A DNA stretch of 54,574 nt from Actinomycetota bacterium. Lineage in GTDB: Bacteria; Actinomycetota; UBA4738; HRBIN12. The stretch lies in NCBI GenBank assembly GCA_005884925.1, contig VAYU01000063.1, forward strand, positions 1 to 54,574. The letters run 5' to 3'. Made by a program: the position numbers and the translations under genes. The notes below the pieces were generated by a model that had not been told where the DNA came from, did no database searches, and worked only from the letters and a program-made list of their open reading frames with translations. Below, in pieces: positions 33,226-42,091 of this stretch (within the stretch, counting starts at the first letter, position 1; each line of letters opens with the position of its first letter).

Positions 33226-33700
33226 ATGAAGAAGTTCTCGGTCGCGGCTGCGCCCCTCCTGTTCCTCGCCCTGGCGGCCACACCCGCCCAGGCGGCATCC
33301 GCCACCAGCGCCCTGGTAAGCGTGGCGAGCCCGCAAGTCCTCCACCCGCAGAACGCCCAGAACGAACCGGCGCTCGCAGTGGACGCGTCCCGACCGACCG
33401 TCCTCGCGGCCGGCGCGAACGAGCTGGTGGACATGCAGCCATGCTCGCAACTGGCCTCGACGACGGCCGGCGCCTGCTCGTTCCCGCTGGGGACGTTCAA
33501 CCTCGGCGTGGGCTGACCGGCGTGTACTTCTCCTTCGACAGCGGGAAGACGTGGGTCCAGCCGACGTACCAGGGGCTGACCGCGGTGGGCTGCGACCCGA
33601 CGGTTGAGCCGTGCACGCCTGTCGTTGGCCCGATCCACACAGCGCCGAACTTCTACGAGAACGGCCTGCGGTCACGCAGCGACCCCGGCGTCGCGTCGGT
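33226..33700 (+). pseudogene. Truncated, frameshifted secreted BNR/sialidase-like protein
   Basis: ATG 33226 follows GGAGGTG and encodes a good signal peptide (FSVAAAPLLFLALAATPAQA) and ALVSVASPQVLHPQNAQNEP. The frame stops after FPLGTFNLGVG at 33516, while the expected continuation LTGVYFSFDSGKTWVQPTYQ is in another frame a few bases on, pointing to an indel near 33505-33515. The restored frame carries an Asp-box-like FSFDSGKTW and then PIHTAPNFYENGL, but the similarity fades near 33700, where a different gene fragment on the other strand begins. It is therefore a 5' remnant of a larger extracellular propeller protein. Confidence 0.7.
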
Positions 33701-34090
33701 GTCCGGGGGATCGCCCATCAACCTGGGTCCGTGCGACAGGAGACGCCGGATCGTGACCGTCTCCACGGGACCGAACGGGCTGATCGCGTCGCGCAGCTCC
33801 GGAAGGTGCGCGACTGCCGGGTCGTCCAGGTGGAGCCCCTCGTCCCGCAGCTGCATGATCGCGGTGCCGGTGAACGTCTTCGTGATCGACGCGATCCGGT
33901 AGAGGGTCCCGGCGTCGGGGGCGCGGCGGCCGGCGACGTCGGCGAAGCCGTAGCCGCCGGACCACGCGAGCTCGTCGCCGACGACGACGCCGGCCGCCGC
34001 GCCCGGCAAGTGGTGCTCCTTGACGAACGCGGCGATGGTCTGCTCGAAACGTTCGCCGAGGTCGGCAACGGCCGACGCGGGACCCGCCAT
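33653..34090 (-). pseudogene. Truncated serine beta-lactamase-like hydrolase (5' part only)
   Basis: ATG 34090 shares one base with the stop of the upstream epimerase gene (TGATG). The product begins like class C beta-lactamase/esterase-family proteins: FEQTIAAFVKEHHLPGAAAG, WSGGYGFADVAGRR, the catalytic S-x-x-K in LYRIASITKTFTGTAIMQLR and LLSHGPRLMGDPPD. It ends 145 codons in, lacking the Y-x-N and later catalytic blocks of a ~350-residue enzyme. The end lies within sequence that on the plus strand is the tail of the BNR-like remnant, so a deletion seems to have joined two partial genes. Confidence 0.72.
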
Positions 34091-35034
34091 CACACACCCT
34101 TGAGGTACGCGACCGTCTCGGCCAGTCCATCCTCCAAGTGCGTCCACGGCTTCCACGCCAGCGCCGACGACGCGATCGAGATGTCGAGCGCGCTCCTCCG
34201 CAACTCCCCGGGCGGCAACGGGCCGTGCTCCGGCTCGCCATCGAACCCGATGATGTCGGCGAGCAGACGGTAGAGGCCGTTGACGCTGGTCTCGAGGCCG
34301 GTGCCGATGTTCACGAGCTTGCCGGATCCTCGGTCCATCGCCTGCACGAACGCGTGCACCACATCATCGATGAAGACGTAATCCCGGGTCTGGTTGCCGT
34401 CCCCGAAGATCGTCGGGCTTCCACCGGCGAGCATCGTCGAGGCGAAGATCGAAACGACGCCGGCCTCCCCGTGAGGGTCCTGTCGCGGACCGTAGACGTT
34501 GGCGAGGGCGCACGCTGTGTAGTCCATCCCCCGGTAACGCTGGTAGAAACCCAGGTAATCGAGCGCCGCTTTCTTCGAGATCCCGTAGGGGCTCAAGGGG
34601 TGCGAGCTCTGCGCGGCCGTCTCCTTCGCCGGGATCCGGCGTGGTTCCCCATAGATCGTGCCGCCGCTCGCCGCGTAGATCACCTTCCGGGCACCGACCT
34701 TGATCGCGCATTCCACCACGTTGAGCGTGCCCATCAGGTTGACGCTCGCATCGTGCATCGGATCGTCGAGCGACGGCCGGACGCCCGCCTGCGCGGCAAG
34801 GTGGAAGACGACCTCGGGCTTGTGCCGCTCGAAGAGCGGCAGGAGACCGTCGGCGCGCACGTCCATGTTGAAGAAGGTGTAGGCCTTGCCGTAGCCGCGC
34901 GCCTCTCCGAGGTTGGCGATCCGTCCGGTCGACAGGTCGTCCACCGCCACCACGCGGTGGTCCTCCGCCAGCAGCCGGTCGGCGAGGTTCGAGCCGATGA
35001 ACCCGGCGCCCCCGGTCACCAGGACGGTCGTCAC
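34090..35034 (-). CDS. NAD-dependent epimerase/dehydratase (GalE-like UDP-sugar 4-epimerase)
   Basis: A 314-residue extended short-chain dehydrogenase: VLVTGGAGFIGSNLADRL, HLAAQAGVRPSLDDPMHDAS, AASGGTIYGEP, SPYGISKKAALDYLGFYQR (Y-x3-K), CALANVYGPRQDPHGEAGVV and FGDGNQTRDYVFIDDVV. This pattern is typical of actinobacterial UDP-glucose 4-epimerase-like enzymes, though UDP-GlcA or GlcNAc epimerases look similar. GTG 35034 overlaps the tsaD stop as GTGA. The chromosomal position after tsaD is an addition to the usual series; it may serve the polysaccharide pathway or galactose metabolism. Confidence 0.88.
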   Translation of the reverse strand: MTTVLVTGGAGFIGSNLADRLLAEDHRVVAVDDLSTGRIANLGEARGYGKAYTFFNMDVRADGLLPLFERHKPEVVFHLAAQAGVRPSLDDPMHDASVNLMGTLNVVECAIKVGARKVIYAASGGTIYGEPRRIPAKETAAQSSHPLSPYGISKKAALDYLGFYQRYRGMDYTACALANVYGPRQDPHGEAGVVSIFASTMLAGGSPTIFGDGNQTRDYVFIDDVVHAFVQAMDRGSGKLVNIGTGLETSVNGLYRLLADIIGFDGEPEHGPLPPGELRRSALDISIASSALAWKPWTHLEDGLAETVAYLKGV

Positions 35035-36038
35035 GTGGCCAACTGTAGGTTCGGGTCCGCGGGGATGTCCAGCGACGTGCGTTCTCCCCGAGCCAGTCTC
35101 GCCGCGCCGACGCACGCGATCATGGCCGCGTTGTCCGTGCAGAGCTCGGGTGGCGGGTAGAGGACGCGGAGGCCCTTCGCCTCCCCGTCGATCGTGAGCC
35201 GTTCGCGCAGGCGTGTGTTGGCGACGACGCCTCCGCCGAGCAGGACGGTGCGCACACCGGTCCGCTCGGCCGCAGCGATCGTCTTCGAGACCTGGACGTC
35301 GACGATCGCCTCTTGGAACGACGCTGCCAGATCCGGTACGTCGATCGCGCGACCGGCAGCCTGCTCGGCGCGGACGTAGCGGAGCACCGCCGTCTTGAGC
35401 CCGCTCAGTGAGAAGTCCAGGTCTCCCGAGCCCTCCATGGCGCGTGGGAACCGGACGGCGTGCGGGTCGCCGGTGCGCGCGGCCGCGTCGAGCGCCGGAC
35501 CGCCCGGGAACCCGAGGCCCAGGAGCCGCGCGACCTTGTCGAAGGCCTCGCCGGCAGCGTCATCGAGGGTCTGGCCGAGCACGACGTGCCGGAACAGCTC
35601 CGGGACATGCACGAGCATCGTGTGTCCGCCGGAGACGATCAAGGCGACGTAAGGAGGATCAGGCGGACCGTGCTCCAGGAAGTTCGCCCAGTAGTGCCCT
35701 TCCAGGTGGTTGACGCCGATCAGCGGGGCCCGGGTCGCGAGGGCGAGCGCCTTCGCAGCGGCCATCCCGACGAGGAGCGCGCCCACCAGTCCGGGGCCGG
35801 TCGTCACGGCGACGCCGTCCAGATCATCGAAGCCGCATCCTGACCGCTCGAGCGCGTCCGCCAGCAGCGGGTTGAGCGCCTCGACGTGCGCGCGCGCCGC
35901 CACCTCCGGGACCACCCCCCCGAAGCGCTCGTGGAGGTGCTCCTGACGCGCGATCAGGTTGGAGCGGATCTGGAAGCCTTCCTCGAGCACCGCAACCGCC
36001 GTCTCGTCGCACGACGTTTCGATCCCGAGCGTGATCAC
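35031..36038 (-). CDS. tsaD: tRNA t6A threonylcarbamoyltransferase TsaD
   Basis: A 335-residue ASKHA-fold protein that transfers threonylcarbamoyl from TC-AMP to A37 of ANN-decoding tRNAs, working with TsaB and TsaE. Motifs: LGIETSCDETAVAVL at the N-terminus, NHLEGHYWANF (metal-binding His-x3-His), IVSGGHTMLV, DDAAGEAFDKVARLLGLGFP, FSLSGLKTAVLRYV and GGGVVANTRLRERL. GTG 36038 overlaps the rimI stop as GTGA and begins one residue before the conserved strand, so the 28 upstream codons are excluded. Confidence 0.97.
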   Translation of the reverse strand: MITLGIETSCDETAVAVLEEGFQIRSNLIARQEHLHERFGGVVPEVAARAHVEALNPLLADALERSGCGFDDLDGVAVTTGPGLVGALLVGMAAAKALALATRAPLIGVNHLEGHYWANFLEHGPPDPPYVALIVSGGHTMLVHVPELFRHVVLGQTLDDAAGEAFDKVARLLGLGFPGGPALDAAARTGDPHAVRFPRAMEGSGDLDFSLSGLKTAVLRYVRAEQAAGRAIDVPDLAASFQEAIVDVQVSKTIAAAERTGVRTVLLGGGVVANTRLRERLTIDGEAKGLRVLYPPPELCTDNAAMIACVGAARLARGERTSLDIPADPNLQLAT

Positions 36039-36586
36039 GCCGGGCGGATCCCGTCGGGCAACGACGCCATGATCGCATCGAGGCGCCGGCGGTACGCCGC
36101 GTCGCGGATGTCGTCCGTCCACATGATCAGCGCATCCTCGTGAAGCTCCGCGTAGTAGTTGCGGCGGATCCCCACCGGGTGGAACCCGAACCGCGCGTAC
36201 ACCCGTTGCGCACGCCAGTTGGTCACCCGGACCTCGAGGGACACGGCGCGGCCCCCCATGTCCTTCGCGACGAGCAGCTGTTCGTGGAGGAGACGTTGGG
36301 CGATCCCATGTCCCTGCAGCATCGGATCCACGGCGATGTTCGTGATGTGCGCCTCGTCGCCGTAGCAGATCAACCCGGCGTACCCGGCCACGTCTCGATC
36401 CATCTTCGCCACCAGGTAGTTCCGGTTGTTCGGCTCCGTCATCTCCGCGACGAACAGGTTAGGAGACCACGGCCGCGCGTACGCCTGACGTTCGATCGCC
36501 ATCACGCCACGGAGGTGGCGGCGGCGCATCTTCACGACCTCGAGCCTAGGGGTCGCCGGTTCGGCGGTCCCACGCGATCTCAGCAT
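36035..36586 (-). CDS. rimI: Ribosomal-protein-alanine N-acetyltransferase RimI
   Basis: A 183-residue GNAT acetyltransferase that acetylates the N-terminus of protein S18 (and possibly others). Visible: MRRRHLRGVMAIERQAYARP near the start, HITNIAVDPMLQGHGIAQRL (acetyl-CoA R/Q-x-x-G-x-G/A loop), SLEVRVTNWRAQRVYARFGF and VGIRRNYYAELHEDALIMW, the classic RimI finish. ATG 36586 has GAGGA 6 nt upstream and overlaps tsaB by 41 nt. In many actinobacteria it lies exactly here between tsaB and tsaD. Confidence 0.95.
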   Translation of the reverse strand: MLRSRGTAEPATPRLEVVKMRRRHLRGVMAIERQAYARPWSPNLFVAEMTEPNNRNYLVAKMDRDVAGYAGLICYGDEAHITNIAVDPMLQGHGIAQRLLHEQLLVAKDMGGRAVSLEVRVTNWRAQRVYARFGFHPVGIRRNYYAELHEDALIMWTDDIRDAAYRRRLDAIMASLPDGIRPA

Positions 36587-37250
36587 CCGATTTCCTCAGG
36601 TATAACGGGGCGACATCGAACAGCCGGTCGTGCTCCTCCCGAAGGAACCGCGGGGCGGCGAGCTCCACGAGCGAGGCCGCGTCCGGGTGTGCGAAGGCCG
36701 GGGACGCGATCTCGAGACCACCACCACGCTGTTCCGTGAGCACATCTCGGTACAGGATGGCACCGTCGCCGACGGCGAGCACATCGCCGGGCAGCGCCTC
36801 CAGATCCGCGGCGAGGTGGTCCGGCGTGGAGATCGCATACTCCGATCCCCGCATCACTCCGCCGGGGACCGCGCTGTAGATGGCGCTGAACACCTCGCCG
36901 CGGCGCCCGTCCACGACCGCCAGGATCCGCCGGCTGGTGAATCGGACCGGATACGCCAGGGCGTCGAGGCTCGTGAAGCCCAGGATCATGGCCCGCGTGA
37001 CCTGCGCGAGGGTCTTGGCCGTCTGGACGCCGACCCGCAGACCGGTGAACAAGCCCGGGCCGATGCCGACCGCGACACCACCCACCTGCCCGAGGTCGAC
37101 CCCGGTCCAGCCCAGGAGCCGTTCCAGGGCCGGGGCGACGGATTCCTGCCGGGCGCGACCGGCGACCTGGATCCGCCCGAGGATCTCCTGCTCCGTGCCG
37201 ATCGCCACGGAGACCTGGGGGGTCGACGTCTCGATCGCAACGACGATCAC
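36546..37250 (-). CDS. tsaB: t6A complex dimerisation protein TsaB
   Basis: A 234-residue ASKHA-fold partner of TsaD in threonylcarbamoyladenosine synthesis. Hallmarks: VVAIETSTPQVSVAIG at the N-terminus, GGVAVGIGPGLFTGLRVGVQ and ILAVVDGRRGEVFSAIY. GTG 37250 overlaps the tsaE stop as GTGA; the upstream open frame to 38492 is a shadow of tsaE and the glycosylase gene. It lacks TsaD's metal-binding histidines, as expected. Confidence 0.95.
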   Translation of the reverse strand: MIVVAIETSTPQVSVAIGTEQEILGRIQVAGRARQESVAPALERLLGWTGVDLGQVGGVAVGIGPGLFTGLRVGVQTAKTLAQVTRAMILGFTSLDALAYPVRFTSRRILAVVDGRRGEVFSAIYSAVPGGVMRGSEYAISTPDHLAADLEALPGDVLAVGDGAILYRDVLTEQRGGGLEIASPAFAHPDAASLVELAAPRFLREEHDRLFDVAPLYLRKSDAEIAWDRRTGDP

Positions 37251-37747
37251 GTGCCGGGCCTCCAGGGATCCGTCGCGATCGCGAGCTCGTCCGCCCGCTC
37301 GAGCCACGAGGGTCCCACCGCCGTGATCACGATGCGACGAGCCTCGGGATCCGCGGTTGGCTCCTCGGTCGTGAGCTCGACCCGCAGCCGATCGTCCGGC
37401 AGGAGCTCCTCGACGGCGTCCCCCCACTCGACGATCAGCACGCAGGCACCGTCCTCCAACTCGTCGAGCCCGAGGTCGACGACATCCTGGACACGATCGA
37501 GCCGGAAGACATCGACGTGGGCGATGGGGATGCGCCCGGTGACGTACTCGCGGACCAGCGTGAAGGTCGGCGATGCGACGTGCTCGCTGGCGCCCAGCCC
37601 GCTCGCGATCCCTCGGACGAGCGTGGTCTTGCCCGCACCCAGCTCGCCCGTCAGGACCACGACGTCGTGGAAGCGGAGCAGCGGCGCGATCGCGGCTCCG
37701 ACCGCCAGCGTGTCGTCCGCCGTCCCCGTTCGCAGGACGAGCTCCAC
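37247..37747 (-). CDS. tsaE: t6A complex ATPase TsaE
   Basis: A 166-residue P-loop ATPase that drives turnover of the TsaBD complex. Walker A is VVVLTGELGAGKTTLVRGIA (about residues 29-48); the family signature ASPTFTLVREYVTG follows, then HVDVFRLD and LIVEWGDAVEELLP (Walker B-like). The ATG immediately follows the stop of the glycosylase gene with no spacer, in a run of coupled genes. Confidence 0.96.
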   Translation of the reverse strand: MELVLRTGTADDTLAVGAAIAPLLRFHDVVVLTGELGAGKTTLVRGIASGLGASEHVASPTFTLVREYVTGRIPIAHVDVFRLDRVQDVVDLGLDELEDGACVLIVEWGDAVEELLPDDRLRVELTTEEPTADPEARRIVITAVGPSWLERADELAIATDPWRPGT

Positions 37748-38395
37748 CTAGAACAGTTCCAGTTGTTCGTCTTGCGCTGCCGCCGCCGGGACCGGCGCCG
37801 CGGCGGGAGGCGCGACAGGTTCCGGCCGCGCCGCGGCATCCAGCGTCGTGCGGATGAGCGCGAAATCGTCCTGGAGGTCCACGAACTGACGGCTCTTCTC
37901 TCCACCGCCGTGCAGGATCGCCGCCGGGTGGAAGGTGGGGATCACCTTCCTGCCATGCCAGCCGTAGACACCCCCACGCATCGAGGTGATGCCGCGCTGG
38001 GTGTTCAACACGAACTTCGTCGCGAAGTTCCCCAGGGTCACGATGACGACCGGTTGGACGATCGAGATCGTCTCGATCAGCCATGGCGTGCAGGACTCGA
38101 TCTCGTCGGGAAGGGGATCTCGGTTCCCGGGTGGACGACACCGAAGCACGTTCGTGATGTAGACGTCCTCCCGCCGCAGACCGATCCCGCCGAGCATCCG
38201 CGTGAGCAGCTGGCCGGCGGCACCGACGAACGGCTCCCCCTGCTTGTCCTCGTGGAACCCGGGCGCCTCTCCGATGAACAGCAGGTCGGCGTCGGGGTTC
38301 CCGACCCCGAAGACGACCTGCGTGCGGCTCTGGGCCAGACGGCAGCGCGTACACGTCGACGCTTCGGCAGCCACCTCTGCAAGCGTCCGGCTCAT
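37748..38395 (-). CDS. Uracil-DNA glycosylase, family 4 (iron-sulfur type)
   Basis: A 215-residue DNA repair glycosylase removing uracil from DNA. Four cysteines (C15, C18, C86, C102) fit the 4Fe-4S cluster of family 4; the catalytic loop is [19 protein letters not shown] (40-58), and TFHPAAIL (154-161) is the minor-groove loop. The C-terminus, after an Ala/Pro-rich linker, ends DEQLELF, which matches the QLxLF sliding-clamp binding motif. ATG 38395 overlaps the hydrolase stop as ATGA. Its place among t6A genes is not seen in standard layouts I know but fits general housekeeping. Confidence 0.93.
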   Translation of the reverse strand: MSRTLAEVAAEASTCTRCRLAQSRTQVVFGVGNPDADLLFIGEAPGFHEDKQGEPFVGAAGQLLTRMLGGIGLRREDVYITNVLRCRPPGNRDPLPDEIESCTPWLIETISIVQPVVIVTLGNFATKFVLNTQRGITSMRGGVYGWHGRKVIPTFHPAAILHGGGEKSRQFVDLQDDFALIRTTLDAAARPEPVAPPAAAPVPAAAAQDEQLELF

Positions 38396-39477
38396 CCGGC
38401 GGCCTCCCGTTCATCCTTCGAGCCCTTGGCCTTCGGGCCGCGGGGCGCTCTGCGGCGCGGCCGCGAGCGAGCGGCAGGCAGGAGCACGGCATGGGCGAAC
38501 CCGCGAAGCTCGCGCACCACGGCTTCGGGCCGCTCGAGCATCGGGATGTGCCCGGCGTCCGGGATCATGACGAGTCGGCCCTCCGGAAGCGCGCCGGAGA
38601 GCGCGACCGCGCCCGCCGGCGGGGTCACGCGATCGTGCTCTCCCACGAGGACGATCGCGGGCACCCGCACACGAGGAACGGCGTGCCGAAGATCCATCTC
38701 CATGAGCTCCGGGAGCGCATCGGTCCAGACCTCGGACGCCGTGCTCTGGGCCAGGGCGACCACATGGTCGACGACGTCCTTCGGCGCGTTCGGGCCGAAC
38801 TGCGTCACGCGCGCCACGACACCGCTCAGCCCGGTCGGGCTCGCGAGGACGGCCCGGCGAAGCCCATCGACCCGCCTGGCGGCGGCCTGCAGCGAGCCGA
38901 GGCGGGGCCGGAGGAGCTCCGTGACGGATCCCATCGCGCCCCACAAGAGATCCGACGACGCCGCCCCGATCAGCGCCACCCCGGCGATGCGCGGACCGAA
39001 CAGCTCGGGACGCTGTTCGGCAAGAGCGAGGATCGCGACCGCACCCATCGAATGCCCGACGACGACGGCGTGGCGCTCGGGCGCGAACGTCTCGAGCACG
39101 GCAGCCAGGTCCCGGCCCATCGCCCGCAGGCTCAGGTCGCCGTGCGCCGCACGACCGCTCGCGCCGTGGGACCGGAGGTCGAGCGCGATCACCCGGAATT
39201 CCTTCGCGAGCTCGGGCCAGACGGCCCACCACGACGACATGTCCAGGCTGAACCCATGGGCGAGCAGGACCACGGGCGCCTCCGGGTCGCCGGCCGCGCG
39301 GACCGCGATCTGGGTGCCGTCGAACGACTCGACCGGCCCCAGGTCCTCGGGCGGTGGAGGACCGAGCGGCTCGACGTCGCGCGGGTGCCGCCGCCGCACG
39401 AGCGCGCCCCCGATCACCCCGGCGGCGAGCGCGCCCGCCACCACGCCCGCCGAGACGGCCGCGGTCCGCCGGTTCAT
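38392..39477 (-). CDS. Membrane-anchored alpha/beta hydrolase
   Basis: A 361-residue protein with an N-terminal hydrophobic helix ([20 protein letters not shown]), then an alpha/beta hydrolase fold: [15 protein letters not shown] (oxyanion loop), [18 protein letters not shown] (nucleophile elbow, Ser in GHSMG), [12 protein letters not shown] (acid) and [16 protein letters not shown] (catalytic His). The C-terminus is a Lys/Arg-rich tail. The substrate is unknown. A hydrolase is common between alr and tsaE in actinobacteria. ATG 39477 overlaps alr as ATGA; the longer upstream frame is alr in shadow. Confidence 0.9.
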   Translation of the reverse strand: MNRRTAAVSAGVVAGALAAGVIGGALVRRRHPRDVEPLGPPPPEDLGPVESFDGTQIAVRAAGDPEAPVVLLAHGFSLDMSSWWAVWPELAKEFRVIALDLRSHGASGRAAHGDLSLRAMGRDLAAVLETFAPERHAVVVGHSMGAVAILALAEQRPELFGPRIAGVALIGAASSDLLWGAMGSVTELLRPRLGSLQAAARRVDGLRRAVLASPTGLSGVVARVTQFGPNAPKDVVDHVVALAQSTASEVWTDALPELMEMDLRHAVPRVRVPAIVLVGEHDRVTPPAGAVALSGALPEGRLVMIPDAGHIPMLERPEAVVRELRGFAHAVLLPAARSRPRRRAPRGPKAKGSKDEREAAG

Positions 39478-40571
39478 CCGCGGTACTCCCTGGGCACCCG
39501 CGCGCCGATCCGCGAGACGATCTCGTACGCGACGGTCCCGGCGCTCGCGGCCAGCTCCCAGGCGGAGACCTCCTCCTCGTTCTGCCGGCCGAGCAGGACG
39601 ACCTCGTCGCCGGCGGTGACCTCGCTGTCCCCGCAATCGACGATCAGCTGATCCATCGTCACGGTGCCGGCGACCCGGCGGCGTCCACCTCGGATCAGGA
39701 CCTCGCCCGTCGAGGAGCGCGGGTACCCGTCGGCGTAGCCGACCGGTATCGTCGCGATCCACGACGGGCGTTCCAGCTCGTGGTGCAGTCCATAGCTGAT
39801 CCGCTCGCCCGCCGGCAATCTCTTGGCGTGGGCGACCCTCGAGCGCCAGCTGAGCGCGGGGCGAAGCTCGAACCCCTCCCCGACACCGGGCGCCGGGGGG
39901 ATCCCGTAGATCGCGATGCCGGGGCGCACCAGGTCCAGATGGGCCTCGGCGTGCCGGAGGAGCCCGCCGCTGTTGGCGGCGTGGACGTAGCGCGGCTCGA
40001 AACCAGCGGCGCGAGCCGACTCGACGACCCCGGCCAGCCGGTCCAGCTGCATCTTCGTCGTGACCTCGTCGTCTTCGCTCTTCGCAAGGTGGGTCCACAC
40101 GCCCTCGACCTCCAGGCCGGCACGACGGACCTCATGGAAGAACGCGGGTGCGGCCTCGGGCGGCCAGAGCCCCACCCGGTGCATCCCCGTGTCGATCTTG
40201 ACGTGAACCGCCACGGCGCCCCGTGCCGCGGCGGCGAGCCGCTCGAGCCCCGGCCGCGTGTAGAGCGACGGCGTCAGCCGATGCGCCAGCAGGACGGCCT
40301 CGGATCCCTCCGGAGCCTCGGACAAGACGAGGATCGGAGCCTCGATCCCGGCGAGGCGGAGCCGGAGGCCCTCTTCCACGAGTGCAACACCGAGCCAGGT
40401 CGCGCCGGCGTCGAGCGCCGCGCGCGCGACCGGTACTTCGCCGTGTCCGTAGGCGTCGGCCTTGACGACGGCCATCAACTCCGCGCCCGGCGGCGCGAGG
40501 GCGCGAACGTTGTGACGGATCCGATCGAGATCGACCTCGACCAACGTGGGGCGGAACCGCGGCTCGCTCAC
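39474..40571 (-). CDS. alr: Alanine racemase
   Basis: A 365-residue PLP enzyme making D-alanine for peptidoglycan. The PLP lysine is in AVVKADAYGHGEVPVARA (about 33-50); KIDTGMHRVG and the C-terminal ISYGLHHELERPSWIATIPV (catalytic Tyr region), VGYADGYPR and GTVTMDQLIVDCG are all classic. GTG 40571 overlaps the nnrD stop as GTGA and gives the conserved N-terminus FRPTLVEVDLDRIRHNVRAL. The usual length of the family is 360-380. Confidence 0.97.
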   Translation of the reverse strand: MSEPRFRPTLVEVDLDRIRHNVRALAPPGAELMAVVKADAYGHGEVPVARAALDAGATWLGVALVEEGLRLRLAGIEAPILVLSEAPEGSEAVLLAHRLTPSLYTRPGLERLAAAARGAVAVHVKIDTGMHRVGLWPPEAAPAFFHEVRRAGLEVEGVWTHLAKSEDDEVTTKMQLDRLAGVVESARAAGFEPRYVHAANSGGLLRHAEAHLDLVRPGIAIYGIPPAPGVGEGFELRPALSWRSRVAHAKRLPAGERISYGLHHELERPSWIATIPVGYADGYPRSSTGEVLIRGGRRRVAGTVTMDQLIVDCGDSEVTAGDEVVLLGRQNEEEVSAWELAASAGTVAYEIVSRIGARVPREYRG

Positions 40572-42091
40572 CGCGCGTCTCCCCTCGTCGTCTGGATCGC
40601 CTCGGGGAGGCGCTCGGCGACGTCGCCCGCGACCGTGCCCTCCGCCAGCGCGCGGCCGGCGGCGATCCCCGCGAGCCCGTGGAGGTACGCGCCGGACCAT
40701 GCCGCTGCGAACGGATCGACCCCGCGCGCCAGCAACCCTCCGATCGTTCCTGTCAGGACGTCCCCCGTCCCGGCCGTGGCGAGCACGGGCGATCCCGTCG
40801 GGTTGATGCGTGCGGCGCCGTCCGGGGCTGCGACGACGGTCCGGCTTCCCTTCAGGAGCGCCACCGCGTCCGCGCGGGCGGCGAGGCGTCGCGCGGCCGC
40901 GAGGCGGTCGCCATCTGGAGTCCCCACGAGTCGGGAGAACTCGCCCAGATGCGGCGTGAGCACGGCCTCGCCTTTGCGATCCGACAGCGCATCGGCCTCA
41001 CCAGTGAAGGCGTTGAGCCCGTCGGCATCGAGGACGAAGGGGACCGCGCACTCGCGGACGAGTGACCGGATGAAGGTCCTCGTGTCGGGGTTCGTCGTCA
41101 TCCCCGGACCGAGCGCGAGCGCGTCGGCATCCCGGACGGCGGTCTGCACCGCGTCGAGCGCCGCAGGCGCGACCGTCCCTTCCTCGGTCTCCTCCAGGGG
41201 CACGAAGACGGTCTCCGTCAGCTCCGTCTGCACGGACGCGAGGATCGAGCGGGGGACCGCGACGATCACGTAGCCGGCACCCATCCGCCCGGCCGCACGG
41301 GCGACGAGCCTCACCGCTCCCGTCATCCGCCGCGACCCGGCGACGACGACGAGCGTTCCGCTCGCCCGCTTGTGGGCGTCGATCGCGCGATCCGGAAGGA
41401 TGGCGGCCACGTCCCCGGGCTCGGTGAGTCCTACGGTCGTCGGGATCAGCTCGTCGGGGAACCCGATGTCCACGACACGGACATCGCCGGCGAACTCCGC
41501 GCCGGGCAGCAGCACGGCGCCCGTCTTCGCGGCCCCGAACGCGACGGTCAGATCCGCCCGGACCGCGACCCCTTCGACCGCGGCGCTCGTCCCGTCGACG
41601 CCGCTCGGGATATCGACCGCGACGACCGGGACGAGCGCCGCGTTCAGCCCCTCGATCGCCTCGGCCCAGTCGTCCTCGGGCTCACCGCGGAACCCCGTGC
41701 CGAAGATCGCGTCGACGGCGACATCGGCGCGATCGAGCTCGCGGTCGAGCATCGCGGGATCGAACCGCCGGACGCGGACCCCCGCCTCCGCCAGTCGCCG
41801 GAGGTTGGCCGCTGCAGGATCCCGCGATCTCGCGGGATCCTGCAGCACGATCGCGACGACCCGCATCCCCCACCGCGCGAGGTGTCGCGCGGTGACGAAC
41901 CCGTCGCCGCCGTTGTTCCCCTTCCCGCACACGACGACGGCGCGCCGCCCGTAGGCACCGCCGATCAGATCCGCGCAGGCTCTCGCCACGGCCCAGCCGG
42001 CGCGTTCCATCAGGTCATCGACCGTCACACCCCGCGCCTGCGTCGCGCGGTCGAGCTCGACCGCTTCTTGTGGAGAAAGGACGGGCTTCAT
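40568..42091 (-). CDS. nnrD: Bifunctional NAD(P)HX epimerase / ADP-dependent dehydratase
   Basis: A 507-residue fusion repairing hydrated NAD(P)H. The N-terminal epimerase (NnrE, about 1-215) has VVCGKGNNGGDGFVTARHLA and VDIPSGVDGTSA. The C-terminal dehydratase (NnrD, about 225-500) has ALALGPGMTTN, VLDADGLNAF, VLTPHLGEFSRL and the phosphate loop LATAGTGDVLTGTIGGLLAR. ATG 42091 overlaps the acpS stop as ATGA. Both catalytic halves look intact, and the two-domain arrangement is standard in bacteria. Confidence 0.96.
   Translation of the reverse strand: MKPVLSPQEAVELDRATQARGVTVDDLMERAGWAVARACADLIGGAYGRRAVVVCGKGNNGGDGFVTARHLARWGMRVVAIVLQDPARSRDPAAANLRRLAEAGVRVRRFDPAMLDRELDRADVAVDAIFGTGFRGEPEDDWAEAIEGLNAALVPVVAVDIPSGVDGTSAAVEGVAVRADLTVAFGAAKTGAVLLPGAEFAGDVRVVDIGFPDELIPTTVGLTEPGDVAAILPDRAIDAHKRASGTLVVVAGSRRMTGAVRLVARAAGRMGAGYVIVAVPRSILASVQTELTETVFVPLEETEEGTVAPAALDAVQTAVRDADALALGPGMTTNPDTRTFIRSLVRECAVPFVLDADGLNAFTGEADALSDRKGEAVLTPHLGEFSRLVGTPDGDRLAAARRLAARADAVALLKGSRTVVAAPDGAARINPTGSPVLATAGTGDVLTGTIGGLLARGVDPFAAAWSGAYLHGLAGIAAGRALAEGTVAGDVAERLPEAIQTTRGDAR

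Noticed and set aside
37517-39619. 700-codon plus-strand open frame
   Set aside because: Antisense to udg, hydrolase and tsaE; typical long high-GC shadow frame.
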